A stretch of DNA of 64,000 nt from Gordionus sp. m RMFG-2023 (GCF_954871325.1 NC_088779.1:2854846-2918845); one strand, 5' to 3'; shown: positions 48,702 through 60,415, numbered from the stretch's first letter. The notes: generated by a model from the letters alone, not told the origin. Numbers and translations: made by a program.

Positions 48702-49336
48702 GGTAGAATATTGAGTTAGCCGTTAACAGTACTAGCGGCAACATTTAAACTCCGAAATAAATTTTTACACTCTTCCTATATAAATAGTATTTCGCGTTTC
48801 TTTTTTTTCTCGGAGGAAATCAATCACCACCACGACCGGGGTGAATTGGTCCAATTGGCTTATTAATTAGAAGTAATTACTATACTCTTACATATATAAA
48901 AATCGATAATCCCAATAATCGAATGAATGAGGGGGGGGGTAATGTTGACACTTAAAGATTCATTCATTATTTACAAAGATTTTATTAATAGGAAGTCCTT
49001 GAAAAACGGAAATAATAAAACACAAAAAAACGTATTTATCGAGAATTTAGATTTTTGCCTTCTTCCCCCCCCCCTTCCTCCCTCTATCTCTTATTTCATT
49101 CGAGATCAATATTTGTATAGATACAGTTAATTTAAGCCCCCAACAAACAACTTCCATTGGTTGATAATAATTAAAAATAATAAATAATTATCTATAATTC
49201 TCATTTCTAAATCTTCCCATAATCCTTTTTTTTATTGATTAATTTTTACGATGATATATAATATTTATTTATTTCAATTTTTTTCGAGGGTAAAAGATAG
49301 GAGAGAGAATTAATAATTTTGGAAAAATGAATAATA

Positions 49337-49346
49337 NNNNNNNNNN
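49337..49346. other. Assembly gap (10 N)
   Basis: Ten N of placeholder length. The sequence to its right starts inside the repeat shared with 17,120, which probably caused the break. The true gap size is unknown. Confidence 0.99.
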
Positions 49347-49495
49347 AACTTAATCGAAACCGGTTTGCTAAGAGCGGTTCGAACCTGCTCCCAGGTCCAT
49401 TTTACCCCGGGTTTAATGAGTTGTTTTTTAAATCGGGTTTTTTTTGTTCTACGGTTTCAAAAATGCCCAACCCATAAGGTTCACATTCCTGCCAC
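49347..49495. repeat. Copy of the 17,120 repeat, cut by the gap
   Basis: AACTTAATCGAAACCGG, CAGGTCCATTTTACCCCGGG, TTTAATGAGTTGT match 17,120-17,293. The left part is lost in the gap. Confidence 0.75.
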
Positions 49496-50150
49496 TTATT
49501 TGATAATAAAAATACTGCACAATTCGATTAATTTGCCGGGCAAAAAAAAGTGTCATAGCCTTAAATATAATATGTTTAAATAGTTTTTTTTTTCTCGAAT
49601 ATTTATATATTTTTTTTTGTTTGATTGAATAAAATTGATATTGGGGTGATTTATGTAAATTGTAAATGAATATACATTAAGGTTGTAAATGTTTATTTGG
49701 ATCACTTTTAATTTTAGTTGAATGTGGGACTTAATTTTTTTTGAAGTCAGGGTTACCAGTAGAGTTTGACACCTGCTAATTCGGCTCAAATCTTCCGGCA
49801 CTTGCCGGATAAAATCTTCGTTAACATTAAGGAGTTTTAATTTATATTAGGTTTCTTCCAAAATTCGAGCTCCTATCATTTTAAGAAAAACTTCCCCGGG
49901 CGGGTAAAAACTTAGTTTAGCCCGTCTGATAGTTAGCTTAAACGGCTAAAAAATCTACTAATTACCCAACTGTAGTTTACCAGACGTTCTCTTTTGTGTT
50001 TGAGATGTCTAAATATCCGGCATTTATTTTTTTTACTTTATTTTTGTCCCCCTCTTTAAAGCGTAAAGTATTAACCACAATTTACATCTATATTTATTTT
50101 ATTTTATTTTTCGTCATTTTATTATTTTTCATTTAGAGGGTTTTTTTTAC

Positions 50151-50290
50151 GTATTCTTCCTCATCATAAACTTGTTACGTGGTTTATTGCAAAGCCCATA
50201 TGTGGGCTTAAGTGAGTTCTTTGAGTATTCTTCCTTATCAAACACTTGTTACGTGGTTTATTGCAAAAGCCCAGATGTGGGCTTAAGTGG
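50151..50290. repeat. Two-copy tandem repeat, 74-bp period, with a hairpin
   Basis: GTATTCTTCC, CTTGTTACGTGGTTTATTGC, then AAGCCCATATGTGGGCTTAA at 50,151-50,214 recur at 50,225-50,290. AAGCCCATATGTGGGCTT in copy 1 is a perfect palindrome; copy 2 has one change in its loop. Confidence 0.85.
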
Positions 50291-50339
50291 TGGGTTAATC
50301 TAAGCATTACGAGAAATGCTGAATTGGATAAAATATAAC

Positions 50340-50530
50340 AGAATCGTAGGGTTGGTGAGTGAGGTTATGCGGTGCTATAGCGGCGGGAAGCAGGGTAACG
50401 CGAAGCCAATAAGTAGTTATTCGTGTTTACCGAAATACGCGGTTCGGGTTAAAGAACCCGATTCTTAAGCTTTGTCGACCGCGTATAAAGGTTAGCTTAG
50501 GGCTATGCAACAAGGACAAAGATTTAGTGT
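50340..50530. other. Structured, less AT-rich island of unknown nature
   Basis: Contains nested inverted repeats. CGGGTTAAAGAACCCG lies at about 50,457, with CGCGGT and ACCGCG outside it. It ends near GAGAAATAAATTTTTTTTT. No open frame. It could be part of an LTR-like or other repeat, or an RNA gene; I cannot decide. Confidence 0.3.
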
Positions 50531-50710
50531 TTGTGGAGAAATAAATTTTTTTTTTAAATTTAGACACCAAATTAAAACTATAATTCTTTAAAAATTATAT
50601 TATGCAATTTACATACGACGAAGTATAAGATTCCTCATTCATAGATACTTTAAAAAAAAAAAAAAAGGATGATTTATTTAAATTTTAAATATATAAATTT
50701 TGTTATGCCA

Positions 50711-50775
50711 GTGGGCGGGGCGGATGGGCGGGCGGATGAGCGGGCGGATGGGCGGGCGGATGGGCGGGCGGGCCT
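50711..50775. repeat. GC-rich minisatellite, GGGCGGATGGGC unit
   Basis: About five units of a 12-bp GGGCGGATGGGC/GGGCGGATGAGC motif in otherwise AT-rich DNA. It is strongly G-rich on the + strand. Confidence 0.9.
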
Positions 50776-50801
50776 AAACCCAATAATTTAATATTCGAGG
50801 A

Positions 50802-51033
50802 TAGTGTTGTTAAACGCGAGCCTTTTTAAAAAAAAATGGCGAACTTAATATTTTAGCCAGAAAAATATTGTCTAAGCTGCGAGATTTAGTTAATGGATGC
50901 TAAAAAACCTTTGTGCCACACGTGATCAAAATATTAAGGTTTTTATATAATATTTTTTTTTTACTATTAAAATATGGGATTAGCCGTTTTTAAAAAATCG
51001 GCTCTAAATGAACCATTTAACAATATTATACTA
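50802..51033. mobile_element. Fold-back MITE family B copy
   Basis: TAGTGTTGTTAAACGCGAGC at left, ATTAGCCGTTTTTAAAAAAT and CGGCTCTAAATGAACC at right. The AATATTTTAGCCAGAAAAAT inner arm is well kept. Confidence 0.78.
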
Positions 51034-53345
51034 GGGTATTTCTGTCCGACATCTTTTTGACCAGGGGTATTTAAGTCCAGTGTCTTTTGGTTCGGGGTGT
51101 CGTGGTGTAGGATATTGCACGGGAATCAAATTAGCAGAGTTGTTAGAAGATACTTCTTAAATGGATCTAGATACAGATACATCGTCCAAAATAATATCTA
51201 GATACAGACATTTTAATAAAAAATCTATCTAGATACAGATACCATATTTTCATATCTAGACAACTCTGCACATTAGCGTAACCTTTAATTTTGATAAATA
51301 CTATATAAAAATAAATTTGAAATTTAAATTAATAAAAGAATGAGTTTTTCTTTAAAAAAAAAACTGTTATTTTATTATTCGCGCGGTTAGTATAGCGCCA
51401 AATTCGTGATTTTTTTTTAAATTTAAAAATTTTATATATATATAAGAATTGGAATATTTCCAAAAGGATGGAAAATTAAAAATGTTCCCCAAGTCATCAG
51501 ATCTTAATTTATACATTACGCGCAGACATAGATATTACAGGAATACTCTTTGCTGAAACGTGCTTTGATTGGCTAAAATTTTATCCTATAAAATTACTCC
51601 ACAAATTGGCATAATAATGTAATAAGTTATAGTTTTTAACATAATTCTTATTTATTTCTTAATTAAAATTTAAAAAAAAATAATGATTAAAAAAAAATAA
51701 AAATCTATAAAATTTGATCTGTTAGGTGGCGTGTTTAATTTTTTTAAAATAATATATTTTTAAAAACTTTAAAAGGAATATTTGTAAGAATTTTAAATTT
51801 ATATATATTTCAATATAAAAACAATTAGAATTACAAATTATTTATACATATTAAGAGTGCCATCGTGATACGAAATGAAAAGATATTCGTATCTCACCAT
51901 TATAAATCATTTGCTAAGTGCCATTTGAAATTTGAAAAAAACTGATTTGATAGGAAATGAATTTTAGCACGTATAGAATATCCACAGATGTGAATTTCAG
52001 ATAATTTTACCTCGAATTTTTAAATGCATATTTTATAATTTTTTGAATGTATATGAAAAATCTTTAAAAAATAAAAATAAATATTCGAGCTGTATAATCG
52101 AGAATAGTAAAGATGAGACGAAAAGTTTAAAAACTTCCGAGCGGCACCAATAAAACAAAATCTCTATAAGAATATTTTTGATAGGAGAGAATAGAACCCT
52201 TATTAATTACTGTCGAACCTGTTCAGGCACCTAACCATGGAGTGAGAAGGTGAGAAATGCCTCCTCCACTCCCATAGGAAATTTGCCTATTTTCGTAAAT
52301 CTCATTACAATCTAATAAAAAAATATCCCTCTAGAAGCCGCCCCTCCCCCCTTCAAAAATTAGACTGCATCAATATAAAGTGGGATACTTCTAATTTAAG
52401 GGGATGTGGGGTGGGACTACATTTTGCATGATATATTTTCCATATTTTGATATACGGATTTGGAATTCTGATAATCGAAGTTCCACTAATATTTATGACC
52501 TTAAATTTGACAAATTATATTTACTTTTAGATTTGCTCGTTTATCTAGACAAAAAATTCATAAGACGAAAATCCCCAACTAGGCAGTACTGCATGATAAA
52601 GTTATCATGACAGTTAAGGGGATTTTATTTAATTATCTTTTATCGGTATATTCTCGAAGCCTAGGAATCATTTCATATTCATTTGATTTGAATCTTATTC
52701 GCTTCTCGCCAAATCGCGTATTAAAGGGTAAATTGATTTGTATATTCATATTATAAAAAATTAATTTGTTTTGACGTCACATTTCCATATTGTAAAAATT
52801 TGTTTTTATCAATGACATTTATTTATAATGTTAACGCCATCGTATTTTTTTTCAACTTTAAATCATTTTTTGAGCACTTTTTTTTTCAAATTTAAAAATA
52901 GGATATGACCGGAAATGTATTCCAGCATGTTTGGAACACCTATCTTATGAATTGTATATAATTTTGCAGTAAACCTTTAAGTTCATTTATAATTTATATA
53001 TAAAATCTATGGGAAAACCGTATATAATATTAAGTTTGGAAGTTCATGGAAAAGATTGTCTGAAATTCATAGAATAGGTATTCCAAACATGACATGACGG
53101 CATAACAATTCCGGTAAAATCAGATTTTTAAATTTTTTTTAAAAAAAAACGCGCTTCAAAAAATGGTTTAATGTTTAAAAAAAATAACACATTGCTGGAA
53201 AAAAAATACATTGACGCTTACTTATATATATTATTTTGTATTTTTTTAAAAAAAAAAGATAATTTATGTTTTAACGGCTACTTAAAAAAGTATATATCCG
53301 AAAAGAATTTTTTTTTAAATAAAAAAGAAGAGAAGAGAAGAGATT

Positions 53346-53620
53346 CTTTCCTTGCTTCCTTGCTTGCTTCCTTGCTTGCTTTCTTGCTTTATTGCTTCCT
53401 TCATTGCTTCCTTCCTTAATTCCTTCCTTCCTTCCTTCCTTCCTTCCTTCCTTCCTTCCTTCCTTCCTTCCTTCCTTCCTTCCTTCCTTCCTTCCTTCCT
53501 TCCTTCCTTCCTTCCTTCCTTCCTTCCTTCCTTCCTTCCTTCCTTCCTTCCTTCCTTCCTTCCTTCCCTTCCTTCCTTCCTTCTTCCTTCCTTCCTTCCT
53601 TCCTTCCTTCCTTCTTTCTT
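53346..53620. repeat. (CCTT)n microsatellite, about 275 bp
   Basis: Imperfect CTTGCTTC start, then almost perfect CCTT units to 53,620. The Leu/Pro/Ser/Phe-rich open frames read through it are artefacts. Confidence 0.98.
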
Positions 53621-54620
53621 ATTAAAATTTATTCAATTAATTTTTACCCTCTCCATTCCAGGCTATCCATTAGACGGGGCTGCCGAATATTTTCTAGATA
53701 AATTATAATTGGTCTATTTTTAAAAAGTTTAATTTCTGTTTCCAGTGACATCCGTAAAATATTCTCTTATATTCGTTGTATACGGTTTGATTCGAAATAC
53801 AATTATTTAAATCAAAAAATTCGAATTGAATACGAAGAAATAATTATAAAAGAAAAAGCTTAACATCTAATAAAATATTTCGTTTTTATATTTCGATCAA
53901 ATTATTTGTTCATTAAATACAATCTTAAAATATTGGAAAATTATTTTGTAATTTTTTTTTTAGTATAAATAATCTTAATTTAATTTGTTTTTAATTATTT
54001 ATTTTAAATATAATTCAATCAATAAAAAAAAGAAAAGAAAAAAAAGGTTGATTAGTAAAAAGAACCGCGAAGAACCAGATAAATAAAAAATACTCCGACT
54101 TATTTTTCTCGAATTCCTATAAATATTTTAAAGATTTTGTTTAAAATTGTATTTCTTACCATTAAAGTTTTTTCTTTAAAATCGGCTCAATCGTCAAAAA
54201 TATTTGCTAACCCACGAGGCATGAATTGTTTCTTCCTTCTTTTTTTTTTATCAAGATTGAGTTATCCTTTAACTTAAAATTTCGGTCAAGTCTATGATAA
54301 TAGTTTTCCCATAAGAATACTATCCTATCCAAAGTCGGCTCAAAACGAATATAAAAAGAGGTGTTTGAAGCTATTTATCACTACTAAATTGCTTGTCGTT
54401 GAACCTAATTTTCCACTTATTTTTATACAGATCGAAAATTTTTTAAAGGAAAATTTGATGTTCAAAATTTTAACCAGAACTATCTTGTTTATAGAATATT
54501 TTGATGGGTCAAGAGCTCCACAGCCCTTCCCGTGGAATCTGTGCCGCTGAAATAAAGTAAAAATGCTAAAAACCTGCCATCACTGTCGATCGTTAATGCA
54601 TATTCTTCTCAAATTGGGAT

Positions 54621-54680
54621 CTTCCTTTCCTTTCCTTTCCTTTCCTTTTCCTTTCCTTTCCTTTCCTTTCCTTTCCTTTT
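54621..54680. repeat. (CCTTT)n microsatellite
   Basis: About a dozen CCTTT pentamers with one extra T near 54,647. Confidence 0.95.
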
Positions 54681-54904
54681 TATATTAAAAAAAAAGCGGT
54701 TTGAATATTTAAAAAAAAAAAATTAAATACAAATGCGAACAACAAATTAAAAATATATTTTTAAAAAAATACAAATAAAAATATATTAAAAATTACATTA
54801 AAAAAAATATATATATTTATATTTTTTTATATAGAAAAACATTAAAAAGAACTAAAAAAATATATATATTAAAAATTATCTACCTAGAGAAGAATGTATT
54901 CTTA

Positions 54905-55200
54905 ATCCGTTAAAAGGGTCCCCTGTGATCTGTCCCATTTTTTTCCTATGGTTTTGATAAAATTGAGGGCCTCACTTCCGAACATGCCTATGGTATTGGT
55001 AACGATTAGTATGAACACCGTGTTGATGAGGCCAGCATATTTGTTTTCTAAGGATTTCTGCCTTTTCGATGGCAGAATATGAAAGGTCGGACTTTAGTCG
55101 ACACTAGTATAATCCCAAGTCAGAGGGAGACCGTTAGTTCAGGAAATGAGGGATACCATCAGGGTTAACGGCGTTTTCATTTGAAATGCGCACTGATTCG
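54905..55200 (-). mobile_element. LINE-like (non-LTR retrotransposon) remnant
   Basis: On the - strand a fragment reads NENAVNPDGIP (RT region, compare GPDGIP), then in shifted frames EKAEILRKQ and KYAGLINTVFILIVTN, TIGMFGSEALNFIKTIGKKW. The last part resembles the KYADL...TLG-FG-EAL-FL-LGRR block near the end of many LINE polyproteins. The catalytic reverse transcriptase core is missing, so only a collapsed remnant remains. Confidence 0.4.
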
Positions 55201-56169
55201 AGGATGGATGAAATTATAATCGAGGGAAGTTAGGAGAATGTTGTTGATGGATTTATGATGGCAGGGTTATCGTCTATGAGAGAATTTGCAGTGCAAGGGA
55301 TTGTAGGCATTTGATTCGATCTGCTAGCCACAATCTATGCAAATGGAGAATACTACAGCATTACATCTTAAGGAGTGATTTTTATATATTTAGCTGTTCG
55401 CCAATCATGAGGAGGGCCAAGATTAACTGGGGATGGTTCCAATCATTAATGGCCTGAGTTTGCACTTAATATTAAGTTATTGGGATTTTCCTTAATGTCT
55501 CTGTTAGAAATAAGGTATTCAACGGAACGGAGGATCAATGGAGCATCACAGTCTTTTTGAATTCTGGAGGCAGGACGACAGAGGATTGATAAGCTTTTGT
55601 TGTAGAGCCTGGGATAGGTCAGAATCTATAGGAGTGGTTACATTATTGATAGTAATTTAGCATATGGCAGGAAATTAGGCCTGTTCCAATGGCCCGTTCT
55701 CCCGGAATTACATCCCCGATTATAAAATATCCCGTAGAAATTAAATATTTAAAGATTTTATATCTAAAAAAATAAAAGTGATATCATTTTTTATTTGTAA
55801 TTTAGTATTTAGGATGATACATTAAGTAAAACGGGGATATCAAAAGTGTAAGACCTTGAGTATTGAATGTAAAGTACGACTTACTGGGTAAAACATAACA
55901 TGCTACTACCTTATGCAAGATAAAAGATGGAATGGGGAGACAAATTGCGATATATCTCATTATAAAATAATATATATTGAACACCGTTTGCGATTGCTAT
56001 TGATTGGTAATAAATTTAAAAAATAGATATGATGGTCAGACTGCTTGCGATCACCTGGGACGCTTAAAATGAATTGTGTAAATAAAATAGGGAAGATACT
56101 AAAAATGTGGACTTGAAAATACTTAAATATGGTGGCATGATAGTAGACCATAAGAGTATAAACAAATAA

Positions 56170-56240
56170 ATCTGAGGATTTTATGTGCACTGGTTGTGGA
56201 ATTTTATGGCATGTAGCAAACAATTGTACAAATGTTGATT
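56170..56240 (+). mobile_element. Possible zinc-knuckle (Gag-like) fossil
   Basis: A short + frame contains CTGCGILWHVANNC, a C-x2-C-x4-H-x4-C spacing typical of Gag-type zinc knuckles. The surrounding 55.8-56.6 kb looks like decayed coding sequence of a retroelement. It is heavily broken. Family uncertain. Confidence 0.25.
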
Positions 56241-56718
56241 ATAGAACTTGGTAAGGTTTTCCTTAAAGAGAAATAGGACTCAATATTTGAATGTGAGAAA
56301 TATCGAAATTAGTGCCGATCGATATTGTGTTAGCAAATGAAGCTAGTAATAAAACGAGAACGTGTTTAAATATAAGACATACAGTAAATTAAAATAATGA
56401 CCGTATGTGAGCATAGGGATGTAAGGGCTTTAGCAAAAAAATGAATGTTGGAAAATCCATGATTATGAGAATGAAGTAGAGAAAAATAAATTGATAATAA
56501 CGTCAAATGTCGAACCAACTAAGATTATTGGAATTATAGAGTATTTTTATGACTGAAAGTTAAATTATGGTAAATGGATTCCCTAGAGTAAATGTAATGG
56601 TGTAAAATAGTAACTATATTTTTGAAAGAGAAGAAATTTTCATCATATAAGAAATGTCAACAACATCGGTTTAAAGGAAATTGGAAGAGAGGATATGGAA
56701 ACTTGATGTTATCGGGGC

Positions 56719-58513
56719 AGGCGTGTACGCAGGAATTTTGTCTGGGGGGGGGGGGAGATAATAAAATTTTTTAAGAAATATTATTGTTTTTTAAAAATTT
56801 CAAGCTAAAAATTTATTAGGACTAATAACTCATTTCTAATACACAATTTTAAATTAATGTGAATTAAAAAAAAATTAATTATATGTAAAGAATCACTTAA
56901 ATGACCCAAATAGAAAATTTGAATTTTTTGAGCCGCAAAAATTTATATATAAAGTATAAAAAATTTAAATGTTAGAAATATAAATTACCACACAAAATGT
57001 TTCTTAGGAATAATTGTATTTTGTATGTTATATATTTACAACGTAAAATCCAATCTTCGTTCATGTCGTCAAATGCCTATGGTTTTTTAACTTGTATTTA
57101 AATATAGCCGGGCTGGGCCCGAAATTTTTTAAAAAAACACCCGGGCTTGGCCCGAATATTTTTTAATTAAACCCAGGCCGGGACTGAAATTTTTTTTAAA
57201 AAAAAATATCCGGTCTGGGCTTTGTATTTTAAAACAGTTTATATTTTAAATCGTTATTGTCTAGCTATAAAAATCAAAAATAAATATAATTTATATTAAA
57301 AAAATCTGGGTTGGGCCTGAAAATTTGATTTTAAAAAAAGCCAGCCGGGCCTGAATTTTTTTTTATAAAAACTCGAGCCGAGCCGCAAAAATTTAAAAAA
57401 AAATTCGGGCCGTGCCCTGCAAATGGTATCTCTGCAGGGCTCTGTTATTCTCCTTAAAAAAGGAAGTGTTCTCTCATTAGTTTACTAATGGGAAGAGTCG
57501 CTAATATATATAAACCCTTTTAATACATTGGGAATATAATCTAAAATGTGTTTGAAATAATACAGAGCATCCATAGCATTTCTTATAAACATAGTTATTC
57601 AGCTAATAAGGCATCATATGATACTTTAACATCTTCATGATAAAAATTCAACAAATATTTTTTTTTCTATCACCATCTTAAAAAGGTTAAGGAGGCTTTT
57701 ATGGAAATAATATTTGCAGATTGGTAAGTGCTGCATGATGAATTAAAAACCATTAATTTATTTGGGTTATAATGTATCTGTATCTAAGATATACTCTTGT
57801 ACTGATCCTATATTAATGGTTTAACTATGAGCTTGTCTTGCTGCAAATCGAGGGAGACACATATTAAACACGTTCTGCTTTTAACTTAACAATAACAAAA
57901 AATTCTTCATCAACATTAGCCCTAATTTCCTTAAATTCTAATAAAATTCTCTCCTCTATTCTCATCTTCTTAATCAAGTCAATGTCATGTTTTTGAAAAG
58001 TAATAGATAAAATAGTTGTATAATTAAATAATACATTCTAATGAGAAAAAAAATTTGGAATAAGCATTGAATCCAATAATTTTCTTGCTTCTGAGGAAAT
58101 ATTTCATTCAGGTCAATGTGATATTTCAGTAATAGCAAATAATTGGCTCAATTACTCCATAAAAGCTGTTACTGCTTGATGGCGGAGACTCTATCTCTTT
58201 GGACAAGGTTGCAATTTCTTTCTGCCTGTTGGACAATTTCAGAATAATTATTATTTGGTAGAAATTTGAAAATGGTAGATAAATATTACGCCACTAAAAA
58301 TTTGAAAATAATAAGTAAATATTACGCTGGAAAACTTGAAATCGAAATTAATTGATAAAATAACCTAGTTGATGAATGTGATATTAATGTAATTAAATAT
58401 ATATTTAATATGAGATAGGAATATAAATTAACTAATATATTAATATAAACAATATTTTTGAAAAATATATTCCGGCATCTGCATTTTTTAGCTTTGCTGG
58501 GTACGCGTCTGTA
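56719..58513. mobile_element. Possible decayed hAT-like element, 1.8 kb
   Basis: Left end CAGGCGTGTACGCAGGAATT followed by GGGG, and right end GCTGGGTACGCGTCTG, resemble inverted hAT termini. The flanks TATCGGGG and TATAAGGG could be a decayed 8-bp target duplication. The interior holds a GGCCCGG fold-back island (57,105-57,440) and weak antisense coding traces, with no intact transposase. Confidence 0.4.
57105..57440. repeat. GGCCCGG fold-back island, largest copy
   Basis: Left arm: GCCGGGCTGGGCCCGAAA, CACCCGGGCTTGGCCCGAA, CAGGCCGGGACTGAAA, each followed by a T-then-A run. Right arm: CTGGGTTGGGCCTGAAAA, CAGCCGGGCCTGAA, CTCGAGCCGAGCCGCAAA, TCGGGCCGTGCCCTGC. An A/T-rich centre of about 90 bp separates them. 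Each word-plus-spacer unit is about 35-45 bp. Confidence 0.65.
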
Positions 58514-59455
58514 TAAGGGGAATAATATTAATGGGAAAAATATGTGTCAGAATGTTAATTAGGAGAAAAATCTATTTTCGGACTTAGGAAAAATTGATTA
58601 AAAAGGTGAAAAATTTCAGAACGTGAAATTGGCCAAAATAATTGGTCCAGTGAATAATCATGAGGATAGATTTAATACATAAAGTGAAAATGGTAAACCA
58701 GGAATAGTGAAACGCAAAGGGTGAAAATTCCAAGTAATAAGGGAAATAGAGTATTAGAATCAGAAATAGTGAATCAAAAAGCATACAAATGTCTGAGTGG
58801 AAATGAGGTAGGTCATAAGCGCATGGAAGATTAGAGAATAAGATGGTTCTTTATATTGTAAAAGAACGGTAATGAATATAGAAAAATCAATTGACTATAA
58901 ATTTGGTGAGAAATATTAAAAAAAAATGAAAAGATCAGGGATAAGGAACCACAATTAAAAGATGATCAAACAAAGATGAATGAGCAGGCAGAAACCAGCT
59001 GATGGAGAATAAAGGTGCGAGTGAGAAGGATAAAAATGAGCTAGTATATTTATCTAAACATTTTTTACAAAAAAGTAGCTACTAATTTTTGTCTTTCCCT
59101 ATCTAATTTTTTTTCAAGAAATGGGATACTTTTTCTACCAATTTATGAATAGAAACTAGTATCACGATTTAAATATATCAAAATATTTTAAAAGGGATAT
59201 ATGCTCTCTATCTTTTTGAGCTGTCTATCTAAAATATTTTAATTCGATTTAAAATTTATGAACAACAGCTTATTAAAATAAACCAGGAAACTTAAGTGTT
59301 ATGAAACTTAGGCTATGATATTAAAATTAACGATCTAGTTTTCTATGATTGAAATGTTAACTGGTCATCGCTTAGCAGGAACTAATTATATGATATGAAA
59401 ATTAAGTAATTTTTTAAACAGCTGTCAGCTAAAATATTTTTTTTTCCCCTAAAAA

Positions 59456-59539
59456 ATGACATCTAATAATCCACAAGTGGTAAATTTAACACAACTGACA
59501 ATACCTCAGCTGGATGGTTTGAGGGAGAACATCGATGCC
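59456..59539 (+). CDS. pfdn5 exon 1
   Basis: ATG with A at -3, 28 codons ending ENIDA at GATGCC|GTATTA, phase 0. Reading past the donor reaches a stop after LNSLSYVY. Confidence 0.88.
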
Positions 59540-60415
59540 GTATTAAATAGTTTATCATATGTTTACTAATATCTGTATATCCAGGATATTGAATATTTAA
59601 CCCATTCATTTGAACAACTAGAAATTGCTCTCAAAAAATTGCAAAATTCCTTAAATTCTGTAGAATATTTAGGCAAAATTAAGGCGGAATCACAAATGGC
59701 TATGGTACCTCTTACGCAAAGTGTAATAAATTATATAAATATAAATTCAAAATTAAATATTTATTTAGTTATATGTGAATGGTGAGATCAAATTACCTAC
59801 AAAACTGATAATAGATATCGGAACAGGATATTATATAGAAAAGGTTTATACTTATCACTGTATAAATATGCAAAAATTGTTTTATTTTAAAGGATGTCAA
59901 AGAAGCAAAAGATTATTTTAAAAGAAAAATGGATTTTATTAGCAGACAATTAGATAAATTTAAACCTGCATTAAATGACAAAATAAGTCTCAAAAAAGGT
60001 AAATCCACTTTCAACTATTGTATAATGAGATAATTTTTTTTTATTAAACCTTTCTTATTATATACCATTGAATAATATATTTTTTATATATTATAACATG
60101 AGTAGCCAAGATTTTGCGAAATAACCTTATTTTTAAAATGATTAACTCAATATTTTATCTATTAAAGTATTATGGAAGCCTTAATATTTTGCTCATATAT
60201 AAACATCTATTAGGCAAATCTCAAAGCTTAGGCAATATTTTTCCGGTTAAAATATTAAGTTATCCTTAAAAAATCAGCTTAAATGAGCCACTTAATGACA
60301 CTAGTTAAGTGAGTGTATTTTAGAATTATTCTTACTAACAGAACTAAAAGATATGTTCTCATCTTTTGTTGGAAAACATAATATTAAAAGGATAGATAAA
60401 CAAACTCTAATTTGA
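59456..60415 (+). CDS. Prefoldin subunit 5
   Basis: PFDN5 is an alpha-type subunit of the cytosolic prefoldin hexamer, which passes nascent actin and tubulin to chaperonin CCT. Exons: 59456-59539, 59585-59722, 59769-59843, 59893-59998, 60342-60415, giving 158 residues (human 154). All junctions are GT-AG with consistent phases. Sequence: LTQLTIPQLDGLRENIDA in the N-terminal coiled coil, DIEYLTHSFEQLEIALKKLQ, AMVPLTQSLYVNGEI in the beta hairpins (human LLVPLTSSMYVPGKL), then LIIDIGTGYYIEK and DVKEAKDYFKRKMDFISRQL in the C-terminal helix. Introns 1-3 are only 45, 46 and 49 bp. Intron 4 (343 bp) holds a fold-back repeat. The last exon (ELKDMFSSFVGK, ending KQTLI) is less conserved and is the least certain part. 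Confidence 0.93.
59585..59722 (+). CDS. pfdn5 exon 2
   Basis: Acceptor ATATCCAG, 46 codons from DIEYLTHSF to MVPLTQS, donor CAAAGT|GTAATA, phase 0. Covers the first coiled-coil helix and the start of the hairpin. Confidence 0.92.
59769..59843 (+). CDS. pfdn5 exon 3
   Basis: Acceptor ATTTATTTAG, 25 codons LYVNGEIKLPTKLIIDIGTG to YYIEK, donor GAAAAG|GTTTAT, phase 0. It contains the conserved IDIGTGYY signature. Confidence 0.95.
59893..59998 (+). CDS. pfdn5 exon 4
   Basis: Acceptor ATTTTAAAG, DVKEAKDYFKRKMDFISRQL then DKFKPALNDKISLKK, donor AAAAAAG|GTAAAT leaving phase 1. Matches the C-terminal helix of PFDN5. Confidence 0.93.
60110..60304. mobile_element. Fold-back MITE family B copy inside pfdn5 intron 4
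   Basis: Left TTTTTAAAATGATTAACTCA, ATATTTTATCTATTAAAG; right GGTTAAAATATTAAGTTATC, AATCAGCTTAAATGAGCCAC, TTAATGACACTAG. It makes up more than half of the 343-bp intron; the other pfdn5 introns lack it. Confidence 0.75.
60342..60415 (+). CDS. pfdn5 terminal exon (predicted)
   Basis: Chosen because ACTAACAG ends in a usable acceptor, the two leading bases complete the phase-1 codon as Glu, and the frame ELKDMFSSFVGKHNIKR gives a protein of the right total length before TGA. Conservation is weak here. Confidence 0.6.

Noticed and set aside
49370-49390. GGTTCGAACCT resembling a tRNA B box
   Set aside because: Part of the GGTTC-word repeat; the sister copy at 17,140 lacks it and no A box or cloverleaf is present.
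53352-53708. Leu/Pro/Ser/Phe-rich open frame
   Set aside because: Arises from the (CCTT)n tract.
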